A stretch of 64,000 nucleotides of DNA from Planctomycetia bacterium (GTDB taxonomy: Bacteria > Planctomycetota > Planctomycetia > Gemmatales > HRBIN36), in NCBI GenBank assembly GCA_016795155.1, contig JAEUIE010000003.1:182546-246545 (forward strand), given 5' to 3'. Shown one piece after another: positions 16,901-25,113 of this stretch (within the stretch, counting starts at the first letter, position 1; each line of letters opens with the position of its first letter). The notes beneath the pieces are model-generated. The model made no database searches. It was given only the letters and a program-made list of their open reading frames with translations, and had not been told where the DNA came from. A program made the position numbers and the translations under genes.

Positions 16901-17182
16901 CTGACTGGGGTCGAACAGGGTATGCAGGCGTGGAACCTTGACGGCGACATCTCGCTTGAGCGAAGGATCGTATGCCTGGAACACCTGTCCCTGGCCGCCG
17001 CCCCCCAGGAGCCGACGAATTTCAAAACGTCCCAACCGGTTGGTAGTTACTAACTGCAGATCAAGTATCGTCTCGTTCACTTCACCAATGCCATGCCTGG
17101 TAATTTCAGACTTGGCAGGCAAAGGCGAGCCGTTTGGCATCATGGAAGCTGAGTCATCCGAAGATGGAGGAATTACTGACAT
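13916..17182 (-). CDS. Ser/Thr protein kinase with WD40 propeller
   Basis: The 1088-residue product has a Hanks-type kinase domain at about residues 50-325: glycine loop LLGGGGQGQVF, Lys82 in VAVKVPR, catalytic HRDLKPSN with Asp178, and DFG with Asp204. A single transmembrane helix (about 349-369, AFVSVLAVAIISMVV) follows. The remaining 700 residues form WD40-type repeats, clearest in the last third (MSAWAVKFAPDQKTLASAGD, ELIAGLAYSHDGQNLLTGSY, TIRSLTFSEDSRTLYSASED). The middle is more diverged. Such fusions are abundant in planctomycetes and presumably sense extracytoplasmic signals. The start is the ATG at 17182, with AGGAAG upstream. It is transcribed alone. Confidence 0.95.
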   Translation of the reverse strand: MSVIPPSSDDSASMMPNGSPLPAKSEITRHGIGEVNETILDLQLVTTNRLGRFEIRRLLGGGGQGQVFQAYDPSLKRDVAVKVPRLHTLFDPSQRRRFDREARLAASLKHPHIVSVFDTGEVEGRVFLVTEYIHGPSLSEWMTSLQGKPLPCRTAAEIVLCLVQAVQYMHEHGIIHRDLKPSNVLLEGGERGKCENWGVPRITDFGLSQEVDQNITTTGSILGTVAYMAPEQASGKPISLGVDIYALGVILYELLLGQKPFWGISDVDLMREIVESGVPSLRAQRKEVPRDLEGICQKCLAKSPQDRYRHASELADDLKRFLQGKPTVATPISNWERTYRWCKRHPRTTAAMAFVSVLAVAIISMVVHYEIQVRTAKSMLEQRAEEQADMLYAVSMREITELIQHGKSDVAIGKLEHLAPQKAGDPDRRELSWRLLHRQLWNQPLMLLPRKAYTIHDFNVDKDRDLILTAADNQICCWDIKHQTLKDILVRHDAQITCFAYSASRNTIVDFDYKTLRFCDISDIQRPVIRTIQDDKIPDGIIDIRATEDLRTVIAVSRNSMYVMLPEAGISYTVPWPSAPEPMLGSAGLKLSPDGRFVLLFQEGIHLWDLHRPHEFSKIMENRHLNHEMLSFHLHSCWCGYRQGNMIKIDLENRKIVKEYRSPAMSKSNVVMHYRKPWLATNTWVIGCKDGEVVELDLESAKETKLAKHRSMVHLILERNQNEILSFDLQQAHHIDRLEKKIIKSYALPTVFKKMDYAFLSHGAILANPFRAVLGGQDGRLAVWNMEVATSTPVMKHDEMSAWAVKFAPDQKTLASAGDDGCVYFWDVATRKSIGKIRAGSELIAGLAYSHDGQNLLTGSYDGTLNLWDATSHKPHWTQTLSHEIIRCVAYSPDGELVAAGFKLKKVPDGKACLAVWNARTGQLVKKWDAHDNTIRSLTFSEDSRTLYSASEDYRIKTWDLQTLTNLRMFRETQEVWHLHLKGNTLYSAGGGYLVTRWNLATAKPDRRMQDPDTTLQAFTLSPDMQTIVTGGETGPIRFWLASNGQELTRLDLKEKIMGLDVSPNGRYLAVACDSGRVELLKVTIQSK

Positions 17183-17334
17183 CAAATCACTTCCTGCAAA
17201 GGATATCCCAGCATGTATTTGAGGTTTCGTTCAGACAATAATGAGGATGTGATTAGTTTACGTTATGCAGCAGGCGAACGCAATTACATAGCACATGCAA
17301 TGTGGGCCAGAATTCCAGTTCAGACGTGGGCTAT

Positions 17335-18921
17335 CTAGCGATACAGCCGCCAATCAAGTGTGGGAAACAGCGTGCTCTTCCACTCGAGTTCACTGAGCGT
17401 TTCCTCGCTGATGGTATCATCCCCTAGCTGTGCATAAATCTTGTTGAAGTTGTCGACATGCTCCTTGGTGCGTTTGTGGGCGTACTCAACCACGGTGCCA
17501 GTCTTCATGATGAAAGCCCAGTCGCTCGCTTGGGCGAGCAGCAGTTCCCGTGCTGCTACCGTCAGTGCCCGATCCTGCAGATCGGTCGGCTTCTCATATC
17601 TTGTAGCCAGCTCACTCATTCGTCGGGCTGCTTCATGCAAATGGGGATAAATCCAGTCGTTGGTCGGGTTGAGCCAGACTTCCGCAAAGCCGCCAGCTCC
17701 CCAACTGGATCGCAGAGGCTGGCACACCTGAATCACCGGATGCTTTTCCATGTACTCCGGAATCGTAATCATCTTCACCACATGCTGGTCATGATGTGTC
17801 TTGCGGAACAGGAAGTCGAGGAACTCGGGCCCTTCGTACCACCAGTGGCCAAAAAGTTCTGCATCATACGGAGCAAGAATCAATGGCGGACGATCATCCA
17901 TCAAATCATGCAGTACGCCGGTCTGTTTGATGCGGTGATCCAGAAAATGCCCGGCATGTTGGGCAGCCCGGTCGAGTGCCACCTGCCGGTTGTACGGGTT
18001 CTTCTTCTCTTCGCCGGTGATGGCATAGTACTTCATGCCCAGGTGCGTGCGGATGCCAATCTCGTGCAGGTGAGGCTTGATGTATTCTTCCTCAGCATCG
18101 AACCCGACATCGCGGTAGAACTCACGATAGGCCGGGTCGCCCGGGTATCCTTCAATGCTGCTCCAAACCTGTTTGGATGATTCAGTATCGCGTGCCACAG
18201 CTGCCACGCCTGTTCCTGGACATAACACCGGTGCAAAGATGCCATAACGAGGTCGCGGCGTGGCAAACAGCACACCATGCGTATCGACAAAGAAATACTT
18301 GATGCCACTGTCAGCCAGCAGTTGATCGACTCCCTCAGCGTAGCCACACTCAGCCAGCCAGATGCCGCGAGGCCTGTCGCCGAAGTGCCGCTGGAACTCG
18401 CGTGCCCCCTGTTCAATCTGCACCCGAGCAGCTTTGGGAGCCTGGTCGATCATCAAAGGCAGGAAGCCATGCGTTGCGCAACAGGTGATCAGTTCCAGCT
18501 TGCCTGTTTGATAAAACTTCCGAAACCCATTGAGCAGGTTGCGGTCATACTTCTCAACGAAGACCGATTTGCAGATTTGAAATCGCTCGAAGTACATTTT
18601 CGCCAGCTTGTGAAACGCCGGCTCAAACCGCGCCCGCCGTACCTCTTTCTCAGACAAGCTCAGCAGGTTGTCGATGTTGCGAACGTAGCGACTTTGCAGC
18701 AGGGGATCATCAAACATGGCTGCCAGCGTTGGCGTGACTGACATGGTCAGCCGCCAGTCGATGCCGTCACGTTCCCACCCTTCCATCATTTCCAGAAGTG
18801 GCACGTAGGTTTCGGTTATGCCTTCGTAGAACCAGTCTTCTTCCAGAAAGTCGTTATGCTCCGGATGCCTGACAAAAGGCAGATGGGCATGCAGCACAAA
18901 GCAGAGATATCCGGAAGGCAT
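17335..18921 (-). CDS. GH57 1,4-alpha-glucan branching enzyme-like protein
   Basis: The 528-residue product has GH57 signatures: LHAHLPFVRHPE near the N-terminus, the nucleophile motif WLAECGY with Glu191, the long FFVDTHGVLFA segment, and PYDAELFGHWWYEGP with Asp353 as acid/base. The C-terminal helical domain ends with DWAFIMKTGTVVEYAHKR. GH57 members with this layout are glycogen branching enzymes or related 4-alpha-glucanotransferases. glgC at 45.5 kb supports a glycogen role. The ATG at 18921 is chosen because the extra N-terminal residues available upstream would be translated from the intergenic C-rich repeat. Confidence 0.88.
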   Translation of the reverse strand: MPSGYLCFVLHAHLPFVRHPEHNDFLEEDWFYEGITETYVPLLEMMEGWERDGIDWRLTMSVTPTLAAMFDDPLLQSRYVRNIDNLLSLSEKEVRRARFEPAFHKLAKMYFERFQICKSVFVEKYDRNLLNGFRKFYQTGKLELITCCATHGFLPLMIDQAPKAARVQIEQGAREFQRHFGDRPRGIWLAECGYAEGVDQLLADSGIKYFFVDTHGVLFATPRPRYGIFAPVLCPGTGVAAVARDTESSKQVWSSIEGYPGDPAYREFYRDVGFDAEEEYIKPHLHEIGIRTHLGMKYYAITGEEKKNPYNRQVALDRAAQHAGHFLDHRIKQTGVLHDLMDDRPPLILAPYDAELFGHWWYEGPEFLDFLFRKTHHDQHVVKMITIPEYMEKHPVIQVCQPLRSSWGAGGFAEVWLNPTNDWIYPHLHEAARRMSELATRYEKPTDLQDRALTVAARELLLAQASDWAFIMKTGTVVEYAHKRTKEHVDNFNKIYAQLGDDTISEETLSELEWKSTLFPTLDWRLYR

Positions 18922-18950
18922 AAACGATGAACCCGCTTTCTTTTCTTGTC

Positions 18951-18990
18951 TCCTCTCCACTAGGAGGGAGAGGGGACGGGGGTGAGGGGG
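18951..18990. repeat. C-rich dispersed intergenic repeat (copy 2, inverted)
   Basis: On the minus strand this reads CCCCCTCACCCCCGTCCCCT and continues CTCCCTCCTAG, then GGAGAGG. It matches the copy at 1358-1400 in opposite orientation. It lies directly upstream of the GH57 start. Confidence 0.75.
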
Positions 18991-19029
18991 AAGTCGCGTG
19001 AGAGTATCGCGTTTGATTCCGTTCACCCG

Positions 19030-19052
19030 GTCATCTCGCGGAGCGAGATGAC
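19030..19052. repeat. Perfect 10-bp hairpin GTCATCTCGC-GGA-GCGAGATGAC
   Basis: GTCATCTCGC (19030-19039) and GCGAGATGAC (19043-19052) are exact inverse complements around GGA. A direct repeat of GACTACAAACG begins at its right edge. It resembles dispersed REP-type palindromes. No second copy was found in this window. Confidence 0.6.
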
Positions 19053-19295
19053 TACAAACGAAAGACTACAAACGTTAGGAGAGTCTAAGGCCTTTCGCCG
19101 ATCAGGGGAAGCACGGTTTCCTCGGAACATTCAGACTTACCAGCTAACACAACCCATACGACAGGCAGAATCGTGCCACATGTTTACTTGCTAGACACAA
19201 GGTTAAATCGTAAAGTGTTGATAGGCTTAAGTCCTTCATGATTGGCCTTTTCGTTACGCTCATTCAATAATCTTCTCTCCGGTTTTGAACTATCC

Positions 19296-20042
19296 GTGAT
19301 TGCCCTCATCAGCGACATTCATAGTAACCTGGAAGCCTTGCAAGCAGTTCTCAAAGATATTGCAACGCAAAATGTGGATAAGACCTACTGCCTGGGCGAT
19401 ATCATCGGTTATGGCCCCAATCCCCGCGAATGCATTGATGCCGTGATTGACTTGCCAGTAGTCATACTTGGCAACCACGATCAGGGTGCCATGTTTGATC
19501 CCGAAGGATTCAATCCCGGTGCTGAACGGGCCATTTTCTGGACGCGTTCCCAACTTGAGTTGGCTACCGATAACAAGGAAAAAAGGGAACGTCGCTGGGA
19601 ATTCCTTGCTGAGAGACCTCGAACGCACCGTGAAGATAACGTCCTCTTTGTACACGGCTCAGCACGCAATCCGCTCAATGAATATGTGTTCCCCGAAGAC
19701 ATCTACAACCCACGCAAGATGGAACGCATTTTTGCCTACGTCAATGGAATCTGTTTCCAGGGGCATACCCATGTGCCAGGCGTCTTTTCAGAAAGCCTGC
19801 AATTTTACAGCCCTGAAGATATCTCCAATGAATACACCTACGATGGCCGCAAGACCATGGTCAACGTGGGTTCCGTTGGCCAGCCCCGCGATGGCGACTG
19901 GCGTGCGTGTTACGTTCTCTTCGATGGCAAAACCATCAAGTACCGCCGAGTAGAATACGATATCGATACGACAGTCAAAAAGATTTACGATATACCGGAA
20001 CTGGAAAACTTCCTTGGCGACCGCCTCCGCGACGGACGGTAG
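19296..20042 (+). CDS. Calcineurin-like metallophosphoesterase (YfcE/MJ0936-type)
   Basis: The predicted 248-residue protein starts [19 protein letters not shown] and carries all metallophosphoesterase blocks: [22 protein letters not shown], and GHTH near residue 155. A final domain contains [12 protein letters not shown]. The family hydrolyses phosphodiesters or phosphomonoesters using two metals. The substrate here is unknown. The GTG at 19296 is chosen because it starts exactly at the first beta strand. Upstream in-frame starts are possible and no strong ribosome-binding site is visible. Confidence 0.85.
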   Translation: MIALISDIHSNLEALQAVLKDIATQNVDKTYCLGDIIGYGPNPRECIDAVIDLPVVILGNHDQGAMFDPEGFNPGAERAIFWTRSQLELATDNKEKRERRWEFLAERPRTHREDNVLFVHGSARNPLNEYVFPEDIYNPRKMERIFAYVNGICFQGHTHVPGVFSESLQFYSPEDISNEYTYDGRKTMVNVGSVGQPRDGDWRACYVLFDGKTIKYRRVEYDIDTTVKKIYDIPELENFLGDRLRDGR

Positions 20043-20144
20043 TAGTAGTACTTGGCTTACTTTTTTTGAAAGAACGCATCTCCATTGGCCATTCAATGGT
20101 TGATCAGGCTTATAACTGATCACCCTCCCAGATGGAGTTTGCCC

Positions 20145-20831
20145 ATGATCAGTTCAGCTTCAGTTTTGGCATTTACCCACAGAACGAACCAGGAATTTCG
20201 ATTTGAAAGATTTATGAAAGATAGCAAATTCATGTGGCAAGCTGCATGTACTTTTGAAGTCAGAATTCAATTAGATCCCAGGATGGATTTTCAGGAGTTA
20301 ATGAATATTGAATATCGACAGTTTATTTCTGGCGGCGTTTGGGTTCGCCAGGGTAATCGACCTTGGACGGCGGACGATAACCCAAATGCCAATGATAAAT
20401 TCTTAATTCCGCCTTACGCCGGCCAGACGAAAGTATCGGGTATTCCCATGCGGGCTGTACGAGGTAAAGGATTGAGTTTAATGTATTGGAAAGAAGATGG
20501 CAAAGATGATGGTACAAATCCAGTGGTACGTTATGGTCATCGCAATGCAAATCCAACCAATCTCGGTTATGAAGTTGATAGATGGAGTCCAGGCCATCTC
20601 GACGGTTTCGCCTTTACGTTAAAGGACAAGCCTGCCATATGGGGTGAATGGCAGATACCTGCGGAGAAAATAGAAGTCTGGGTAGAACTCTATTTCAAAG
20701 GATTTGTTGTGCAAGTTGAGCCAAATGAAAATGGTGATTCCATCCCTATCAAGATTTTGAAAGAGAAGGAATGGAAGTACTTCTGGCCTGAGAAAACACT
20801 CCACCGTTGGCATGATGCAACGGCTATTTGA
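20145..20831 (+). CDS. Orphan protein of unknown function
   Basis: A 228-residue protein starting MISSASVLAFTH, with GGAG seven bases upstream of the ATG. I do not recognise a family. It has no signal peptide or membrane segment. It is rich in Trp, Tyr and Asn-containing motifs (WVRQGNRPWTADDNPNAN, IPPYAGQTKVSGIPMRAVRG, GYEVDRWSPGHLDGFAF) and is predicted to be mostly beta. Its A+T content is visibly higher than that of neighbouring genes, which suggests horizontal acquisition. A signal-peptide fragment and the VPLPA-CTERM-like gene follow on the same strand. An alternative in-frame start lies at 20085. Confidence 0.6.
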   Translation: MISSASVLAFTHRTNQEFRFERFMKDSKFMWQAACTFEVRIQLDPRMDFQELMNIEYRQFISGGVWVRQGNRPWTADDNPNANDKFLIPPYAGQTKVSGIPMRAVRGKGLSLMYWKEDGKDDGTNPVVRYGHRNANPTNLGYEVDRWSPGHLDGFAFTLKDKPAIWGEWQIPAEKIEVWVELYFKGFVVQVEPNENGDSIPIKILKEKEWKYFWPEKTLHRWHDATAI

Positions 20832-21244
20832 TAGACACCAGGAACTTATCTGTTAGGATTCCGAAATCAACAATCGGAGTATGTCTTGATAGAGGGTGTC
20901 ATGAAATTGATCTGGTCTTGGATTATTACACTCCTATTCTTTTCTTTTAGCTACGCACAGCAGCCCAACCGCTAGATTAAGCAAAGTCTGGATAGCAAAA
21001 CGTTTGAGAAGTAAACTGTAAGTAATGTAACGGTTGCAAAGAATATTCGGTGAACCTGAATGATGAAAAATTTCGCTGTACGAAAAACGGGCATAATTGG
21101 ACAGCGATTTCTCAAAACTGCTGATATAGAAACATTTTCAAGAATTATACTTATTTTTTCTTGACAGGTGTGAAAACGTGACCTAATATGATGGCTTGAA
21201 GTTCCGCAATCGAAATTCGCCCCCAGAGAAACGGTAGGTGCAGT
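20832..21244. other. 413-nt A+T-rich region without an intact gene
   Basis: The only coding signal is the short signal-peptide-like frame at 20901-21014. The remainder is A+T-rich, with no hairpin repeat or tRNA seen. It ends at the ribosome-binding site of the VPLPA-CTERM-like gene. Confidence 0.5.
20901..21014 (+). pseudogene. Signal-peptide remnant of a secreted protein
   Basis: From the ATG at 20901 the frame reads MKLIWSWIITLLFFSFSYAQ, a textbook signal peptide, then QPNR and a stop at 20973. In the same frame after the stop, IKQSLDSKTFEK runs to a TAA at 21012. GAGGG precedes the ATG. It is best explained as the truncated start of a lost secreted-protein gene, though a genuine 24-residue peptide cannot be excluded. 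Confidence 0.4.
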
Positions 21245-22048
21245 ATGGATAGCCGCCGCCCCTTAAGAAGTTTGCTTGCCCTACTACTGATCTTGCCGAT
21301 TGCAAGTGCAGTACAGGCTGGCCCGGTTACCTTCAGTGGTTCCTCCGGAAACCTTGCTGCAAGTGTCACCTTCGCTCACGCAGGAGGTGGCAACTTGAGT
21401 GTTACTTTGACCAATACATCATTGATTGGTTGCAGTGTACCTGCAGATATTCTTACAGGTGTATTCTTTGATGTAAGTGGAAACACAGCCCTCACGCAAA
21501 TTTCTGCAATAATTGCGAATGGAAGTTTCAGAGTAAATACTAATGGTAACGCTCCAGTGGCTGGCAATGTAGGTGGAGAGTGGGATTACGCTCGAGCGAA
21601 CAGTGGCACTTTGTCTGGTGTTTCCCAAAAACAAGGCATCAGTTCTTCTGGATTAGGGATATTTGCAGATGGCAGTTTCAATGGACCAGAATTGGATGGT
21701 CCGCCTAATGGAGCCGTAGACGGAATGCAGTATGGGTTGTTAAGTGCAGGTGGTAGAGCTTTGAATGCAAATGCCGCTTTATTCTCAAATGACTTTGTGC
21801 AAAACTCAGTTGTGTTCACATTGTCTGGGATTGCCAACTTAAATGACAACACTAACCTGGCAGCCTTGTTCAGCAATATCCGCTTTCAATACGGAACAGA
21901 TTTGAGTGAACCGAGTTTTGGTGGAAACCCAGATGGTGGCCCGAACCCCGTTCCCGTTCCCGCTGGCGTTTTGCTGATGGGTCTGGGTGGCATCTGCCTG
22001 GCTGGTTACAAAGTTCGTCGTAACCGCAAGGTTGCCAAACTGGCCTAA
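21245..22048 (+). CDS. Secreted protein with VPLPA/PEP-CTERM-like sorting signal
   Basis: The 267-residue product has an N-terminal signal peptide (RSLLALLLILPIASAVQA). Its extreme C-terminus (PVPVPAGVLLMGLGGICLAG followed by YKVRRNRK) matches the tripartite exosortase-sorting layout: Pro-rich motif, hydrophobic helix, basic tail. The PVPAG form resembles the VPLPA variant. The body is Gly/Asn/Ser-rich, of low complexity, and contains LSGVSQKQGISSSGLGIFAD. In known systems an exosortase cleaves at the motif and the protein goes to the surface or extracellular matrix. No exosortase is visible in this window. A strong terminator follows 22 nt after the stop. Confidence 0.75.
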   Translation: MDSRRPLRSLLALLLILPIASAVQAGPVTFSGSSGNLAASVTFAHAGGGNLSVTLTNTSLIGCSVPADILTGVFFDVSGNTALTQISAIIANGSFRVNTNGNAPVAGNVGGEWDYARANSGTLSGVSQKQGISSSGLGIFADGSFNGPELDGPPNGAVDGMQYGLLSAGGRALNANAALFSNDFVQNSVVFTLSGIANLNDNTNLAALFSNIRFQYGTDLSEPSFGGNPDGGPNPVPVPAGVLLMGLGGICLAGYKVRRNRKVAKLA

Positions 22049-22070
22049 GTGATCGGCTTAATCTACAACC

Positions 22071-22102
22071 AAAAGCGAGGCGTTACCTGCCTCGCTTTTT
22101 TC
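22071..22102 (+). terminator. Intrinsic terminator after the VPLPA-CTERM-like gene
   Basis: AAAAGCGAGGC (22071-22081) pairs with GCCTCGCTTTT (22089-22099) around a 7-nt loop, ending in a T-run. The A-rich left arm means it can also act for the convergent metal ABC operon. Confidence 0.85.
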
Positions 22103-22125
22103 GTTCTAATGTTGCTTTTTACTTG

Positions 22126-22917
22126 TTAATGCCGATGTGCATACACTCCCGCATCGGCACCGAATATCTGCTTGATCATTTCACCGGTGATTATCTCTTC
22201 GCCAGAACCTTCGCACAAAATAGCTCCATCCTGCATGCAGAAGACCCGATGAGCATATTTGCTCACCACGCTCAGTTCATGCGATACCAGGATCATGGTG
22301 ATGTTCGTCTCACGGTTCACCTGAGCAATCAGGTCGTAAAAGTCATTCTGACTTCTGAAATCAATACCCTGGGCCGGTTCATCAAGCAACAAGAGTTCAG
22401 GTGCCGGTTCCAGGGCCATCGCCAACAGGACACGCTGTAATTGACCACCAGATAAACCGCCTACAGGAACGTCCAGCAGGTTTTCTGCATGTACTCGCGT
22501 GAGCAGCTTCAGAATACGCTCACGCGTTGCCTTACTGATGCCCAGGAACATCGGCTTGGACTGTAGTCCCAGTGCGATCAGTTCAACCACTGTTAAAGGC
22601 TGATTGACATCAAACTGCAGCCTCTGGGGCACATAGCCAATGAGGTGCGGGTAAGGCTGTGAATGATCATGCCCGCAGCGCCATTGCACTTTGCCGGTGT
22701 AGGGTACTTCCTTCAGCAGCGCTTTCAGGAAAGTTGTCTTGCCTGAACCATTGAGGCCAATGAGTGCCGAGATGCGGCCGCGCGGAATGTTGGCACAGAG
22801 GTTTTTGAGGATAGTCTTGCTACCCAGTTGTACTGTCAAACCATCCACCACCAGCAGCGGAGAAACGGCTGAGTTAGCGTTCGATTTCGGAATGTGGTTT
22901 GGTTCAGCCTGGTTCAT
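22126..22917 (-). CDS. Metal ABC transporter ATP-binding protein (ZnuC/TroB-like)
   Basis: The 263-residue product has a complete ABC ATPase set: Walker A GLNGSGKT (residues 54-61), signature LSGGQLQRVLLAMAL, Walker B LLLLDEPAQGID and the H-loop in LVSHELSVVSKYA. The sequence type is that of zinc/manganese importers. Its ATG overlaps the stop of the upstream binding-protein gene by 4 nt (ATGA), so the two are translationally coupled. A permease normally completes this operon. Here the next gene downstream is convergent, so the permease must be elsewhere. Confidence 0.9.
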   Translation of the reverse strand: MNQAEPNHIPKSNANSAVSPLLVVDGLTVQLGSKTILKNLCANIPRGRISALIGLNGSGKTTFLKALLKEVPYTGKVQWRCGHDHSQPYPHLIGYVPQRLQFDVNQPLTVVELIALGLQSKPMFLGISKATRERILKLLTRVHAENLLDVPVGGLSGGQLQRVLLAMALEPAPELLLLDEPAQGIDFRSQNDFYDLIAQVNRETNITMILVSHELSVVSKYAHRVFCMQDGAILCEGSGEEIITGEMIKQIFGADAGVYAHRH

Positions 22918-23888
22918 TCGTATGCTTTGTGCAGGTTGCGGAGGTTCTGTTCAATCTTGTCAAAAAAGTAATTGGGATCAACCTGGTACGGTGAGCCCGG
23001 CAGCGAAGGGCCGGTTTCGAGCGGATCAAGCTCAATGATCTTCGTCGTTGCAGCGTTGATTTCGCGGGCCAGGTTTTCCGCCACTCCGCGTGGAAACTGT
23101 GGCTCTACGCCAATGACTTTTACGCCGGCTTTGCTGAACTCAGCGGCCTGTTCACGCAGAGCTGCCGGGCTTAAAGGCTGATCGCCTTTCACATCGCGAA
23201 TGGTCCCTGCAATGGTGATGCCGAACGATCGGCTGAAATAGCGGAACGAATCGTGAAACGTGATTAATCCACCCTTGGCATTCTTAAGTCGTTCGCGGCC
23301 TGAAGCCTTCAAATCTGCCAGCTTTTTCTTGACCGCTGCAGCCCGCTGTTTGTAGCCATCGGCATTTTTTGCATCACGATCAATCAGGGTGTTGGCAATC
23401 ACATCGACCATATGCCCGGTTTCATCCATACCGAGCCAGACGTGAGGGTCTACACCTTTATGCGAAACCAGTTTGTCGCCATGATAATGGGGTTTTCCTT
23501 CAGCTTCGAGCCGCATTTCCAATGGTACAGCCTGGCCTGCACGCAGTACTTTCAGCTTGCGATTATCAGCGTTGCGAACCATACCATCGAGAAACGACTC
23601 CAGATCGAACCCGACAACGATGAACAAATCAGCCTGGGCCAGCACTTTGACATCATCGCGTGTTGGCTCAAAGTCATGTGGGCCATGTGCAGTCATCAGG
23701 CAGAGTACTTCGGCTGCATCGCCGGCAATCTGGCTGGTCAGGCATGCTACCGGCACAATGGAGGTAAGCACTTTGATCTTGCCTGTCGATTTCCAGGGCG
23801 AGCCGCTGGTTGCAGTGCCAGGCTGCGTGTTGCAGCCTGCCATTAGCAGCGCCAGCAGCCACAAATACTGGGCAAAGGTCTTGTGCAT
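22914..23888 (-). CDS. Metal ABC transporter substrate-binding lipoprotein (ZnuA/TroA-like)
   Basis: The 324-residue product starts with a lipoprotein signal (LLALLMAGC). Candidate metal ligands are His in GPHDFEPT, His in VDPHVWLGMD, His in TFHDSFRYFSRSFG and the acidic GVEPQFP region, the usual three-His plus acid set of cluster A-I metal receptors. The His-rich loop typical of zinc-specific ZnuA is very short (YHGDKLVSHKG), so Zn versus Mn specificity is unresolved. It is coupled to the ATPase gene. The 173-nt space to the divergent STAS gene has a small TTCGTAACGAA palindrome at 23983 but no convincing Zur box. Confidence 0.88.
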   Translation of the reverse strand: MHKTFAQYLWLLALLMAGCNTQPGTATSGSPWKSTGKIKVLTSIVPVACLTSQIAGDAAEVLCLMTAHGPHDFEPTRDDVKVLAQADLFIVVGFDLESFLDGMVRNADNRKLKVLRAGQAVPLEMRLEAEGKPHYHGDKLVSHKGVDPHVWLGMDETGHMVDVIANTLIDRDAKNADGYKQRAAAVKKKLADLKASGRERLKNAKGGLITFHDSFRYFSRSFGITIAGTIRDVKGDQPLSPAALREQAAEFSKAGVKVIGVEPQFPRGVAENLAREINAATTKIIELDPLETGPSLPGSPYQVDPNYFFDKIEQNLRNLHKAYE

Positions 23889-24061
23889 GGAGTAAAATTC
23901 CTTCCAGCAAATGGTTATTCTTCGTTATACACATTACGATAGATAGTGGAAATCAGTTCAGAGCATTGAACCGGTGAACTTTCGTAACGAATAACAATTG
24001 GCACTTGCGTTGCAGGGAAAACGCTTTAGGATAGGGTCACTCAAGTAACGGAGACAAGGGT

Positions 24062-24451
24062 ATGACAGCACCGATGGGTTCTAAAGGCAATGCAGGTCCT
24101 GCTTTCATTCAGATTGAACGGCATGGCGATATCGCGGTCATCGTTCCGACTGCTGATGTTGAATCCATGCAGTGGGATCTGATTGAACAGGCTGCTGACA
24201 TCGTGCTGCAACCACTCAAGAAAGAACCAGCCAGTGGCGTGATTGTCGATCTCAGCCAGGTGGCTTACTTCGGCTCGGTCTTCCTGTCGCTACTCTTGCG
24301 TTGCCACAAGCTGGTCAAACAGCAGGGCAACGAAATGGTGCTGTGCGGCGCTTCTGAACGTGCCAAGGAACTGCTCAAGCTGACGGCACTCGATACCCTC
24401 TGGGCTATCTACCAGGATCGTGAAGAAGCACTCGATGCGATGGTGGCATAA
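24062..24451 (+). CDS. STAS-domain anti-sigma-factor antagonist-like protein
   Basis: The 129-residue protein is a single STAS domain: [18 protein letters not shown], then [20 protein letters not shown], where the Ser of FGS occupies the phosphorylation site of SpoIIAA-type antagonists. It ends with a [19 protein letters not shown] helix. STAS antagonists release sigma factors or regulate partner-switching kinases and phosphatases. No kinase or phosphatase partner is adjacent. A good Shine-Dalgarno (GGAGACAAGGG) precedes the ATG. The following lipoprotein gene overlaps its end by 17 nt. Confidence 0.85.
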   Translation: MTAPMGSKGNAGPAFIQIERHGDIAVIVPTADVESMQWDLIEQAADIVLQPLKKEPASGVIVDLSQVAYFGSVFLSLLLRCHKLVKQQGNEMVLCGASERAKELLKLTALDTLWAIYQDREEALDAMVA

Positions 24452-24965
24452 AATCCTCCCTGATGGGAGATGGAGATTGCTGCAATTGAGGTGGATATCA
24501 CTCACCATTGTTCTGGCCTGTTCTTCCTGTTCAGATAACTGGAAGCCACAAGAATTAGCAGACTACCTTGCTCCGATTTCTGATGCTGACAAAGTCACGC
24601 TTTATTCGATAGATGGTAAGGATCCGGAAGGGAGCAAACCCTCAAACAAGGGTGCTGAAAAGTTTCATGGAACTCCTGTCTTAGGAACGATTGAGATCAA
24701 GGATTCGCAAATACGTGAACAACTGGTGCAGGCGTTACTAAAAAACATGCAGGTGGAAGGAAAAGCAATTCCGGCATGCTTTATTCCCCGGCACGGTATT
24801 CGTGCCGAGAAATCAGGAAAGACTACAGATTACGTCATTTGTTTTGAGTGTTACCAGGTTGAAGTTTACAGGAACACCATGCGTTACAAGCTGCAAGTTG
24901 AAAGGCAGCCTCAAGAACTTCTTAACCGATTGTTGAAAGAAGGTAACATTCCCATTGCTCCGTAG
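24435..24965 (+). CDS. Putative lipoprotein of unknown function
   Basis: The 176-residue product begins [20 protein letters not shown], continues into a hydrophobic stretch and ends the signal at LACSSC, a plausible lipobox. No known domain is recognised in the body, which includes [13 protein letters not shown] and [14 protein letters not shown]. The latter resembles part of small planctomycete proteins of unknown role. It overlaps the STAS gene by 17 nt, so translation may be coupled. An upstream in-frame GTG at 24420 is an alternative start. Confidence 0.6.
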   Translation: MRWWHKILPDGRWRLLQLRWISLTIVLACSSCSDNWKPQELADYLAPISDADKVTLYSIDGKDPEGSKPSNKGAEKFHGTPVLGTIEIKDSQIREQLVQALLKNMQVEGKAIPACFIPRHGIRAEKSGKTTDYVICFECYQVEVYRNTMRYKLQVERQPQELLNRLLKEGNIPIAP

Positions 24966-25113
24966 AGTTTGTACAGGTCAGCGAGTTCATGGGATGTCCT
25001 GTTGTAGAATCACTCATTCATGAACAATGGACAATCAGGTCAATGGGATTGACACTCGCTTGCATTGCAGTCTGCCATAAAATAAACATATCAATTGTCT
25101 TGGATACCTTTAC

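Larger units (their letters stand above)
18922..19295. other. 374-nt non-coding region with two repeats
   Basis: This is the divergent spacer between the GH57 gene and the metallophosphoesterase. It contains the second copy of the C-rich repeat (18951-18990) and a perfect hairpin repeat (19030-19052). The rest shows no clear gene. Confidence 0.5.

Noticed and set aside
23983..23993. TTCGTAACGAA palindrome as a Zur or Fur box near the metal ABC genes
   Set aside because: It is too short and does not match known Zur or Fur consensus spacing; it may be chance.
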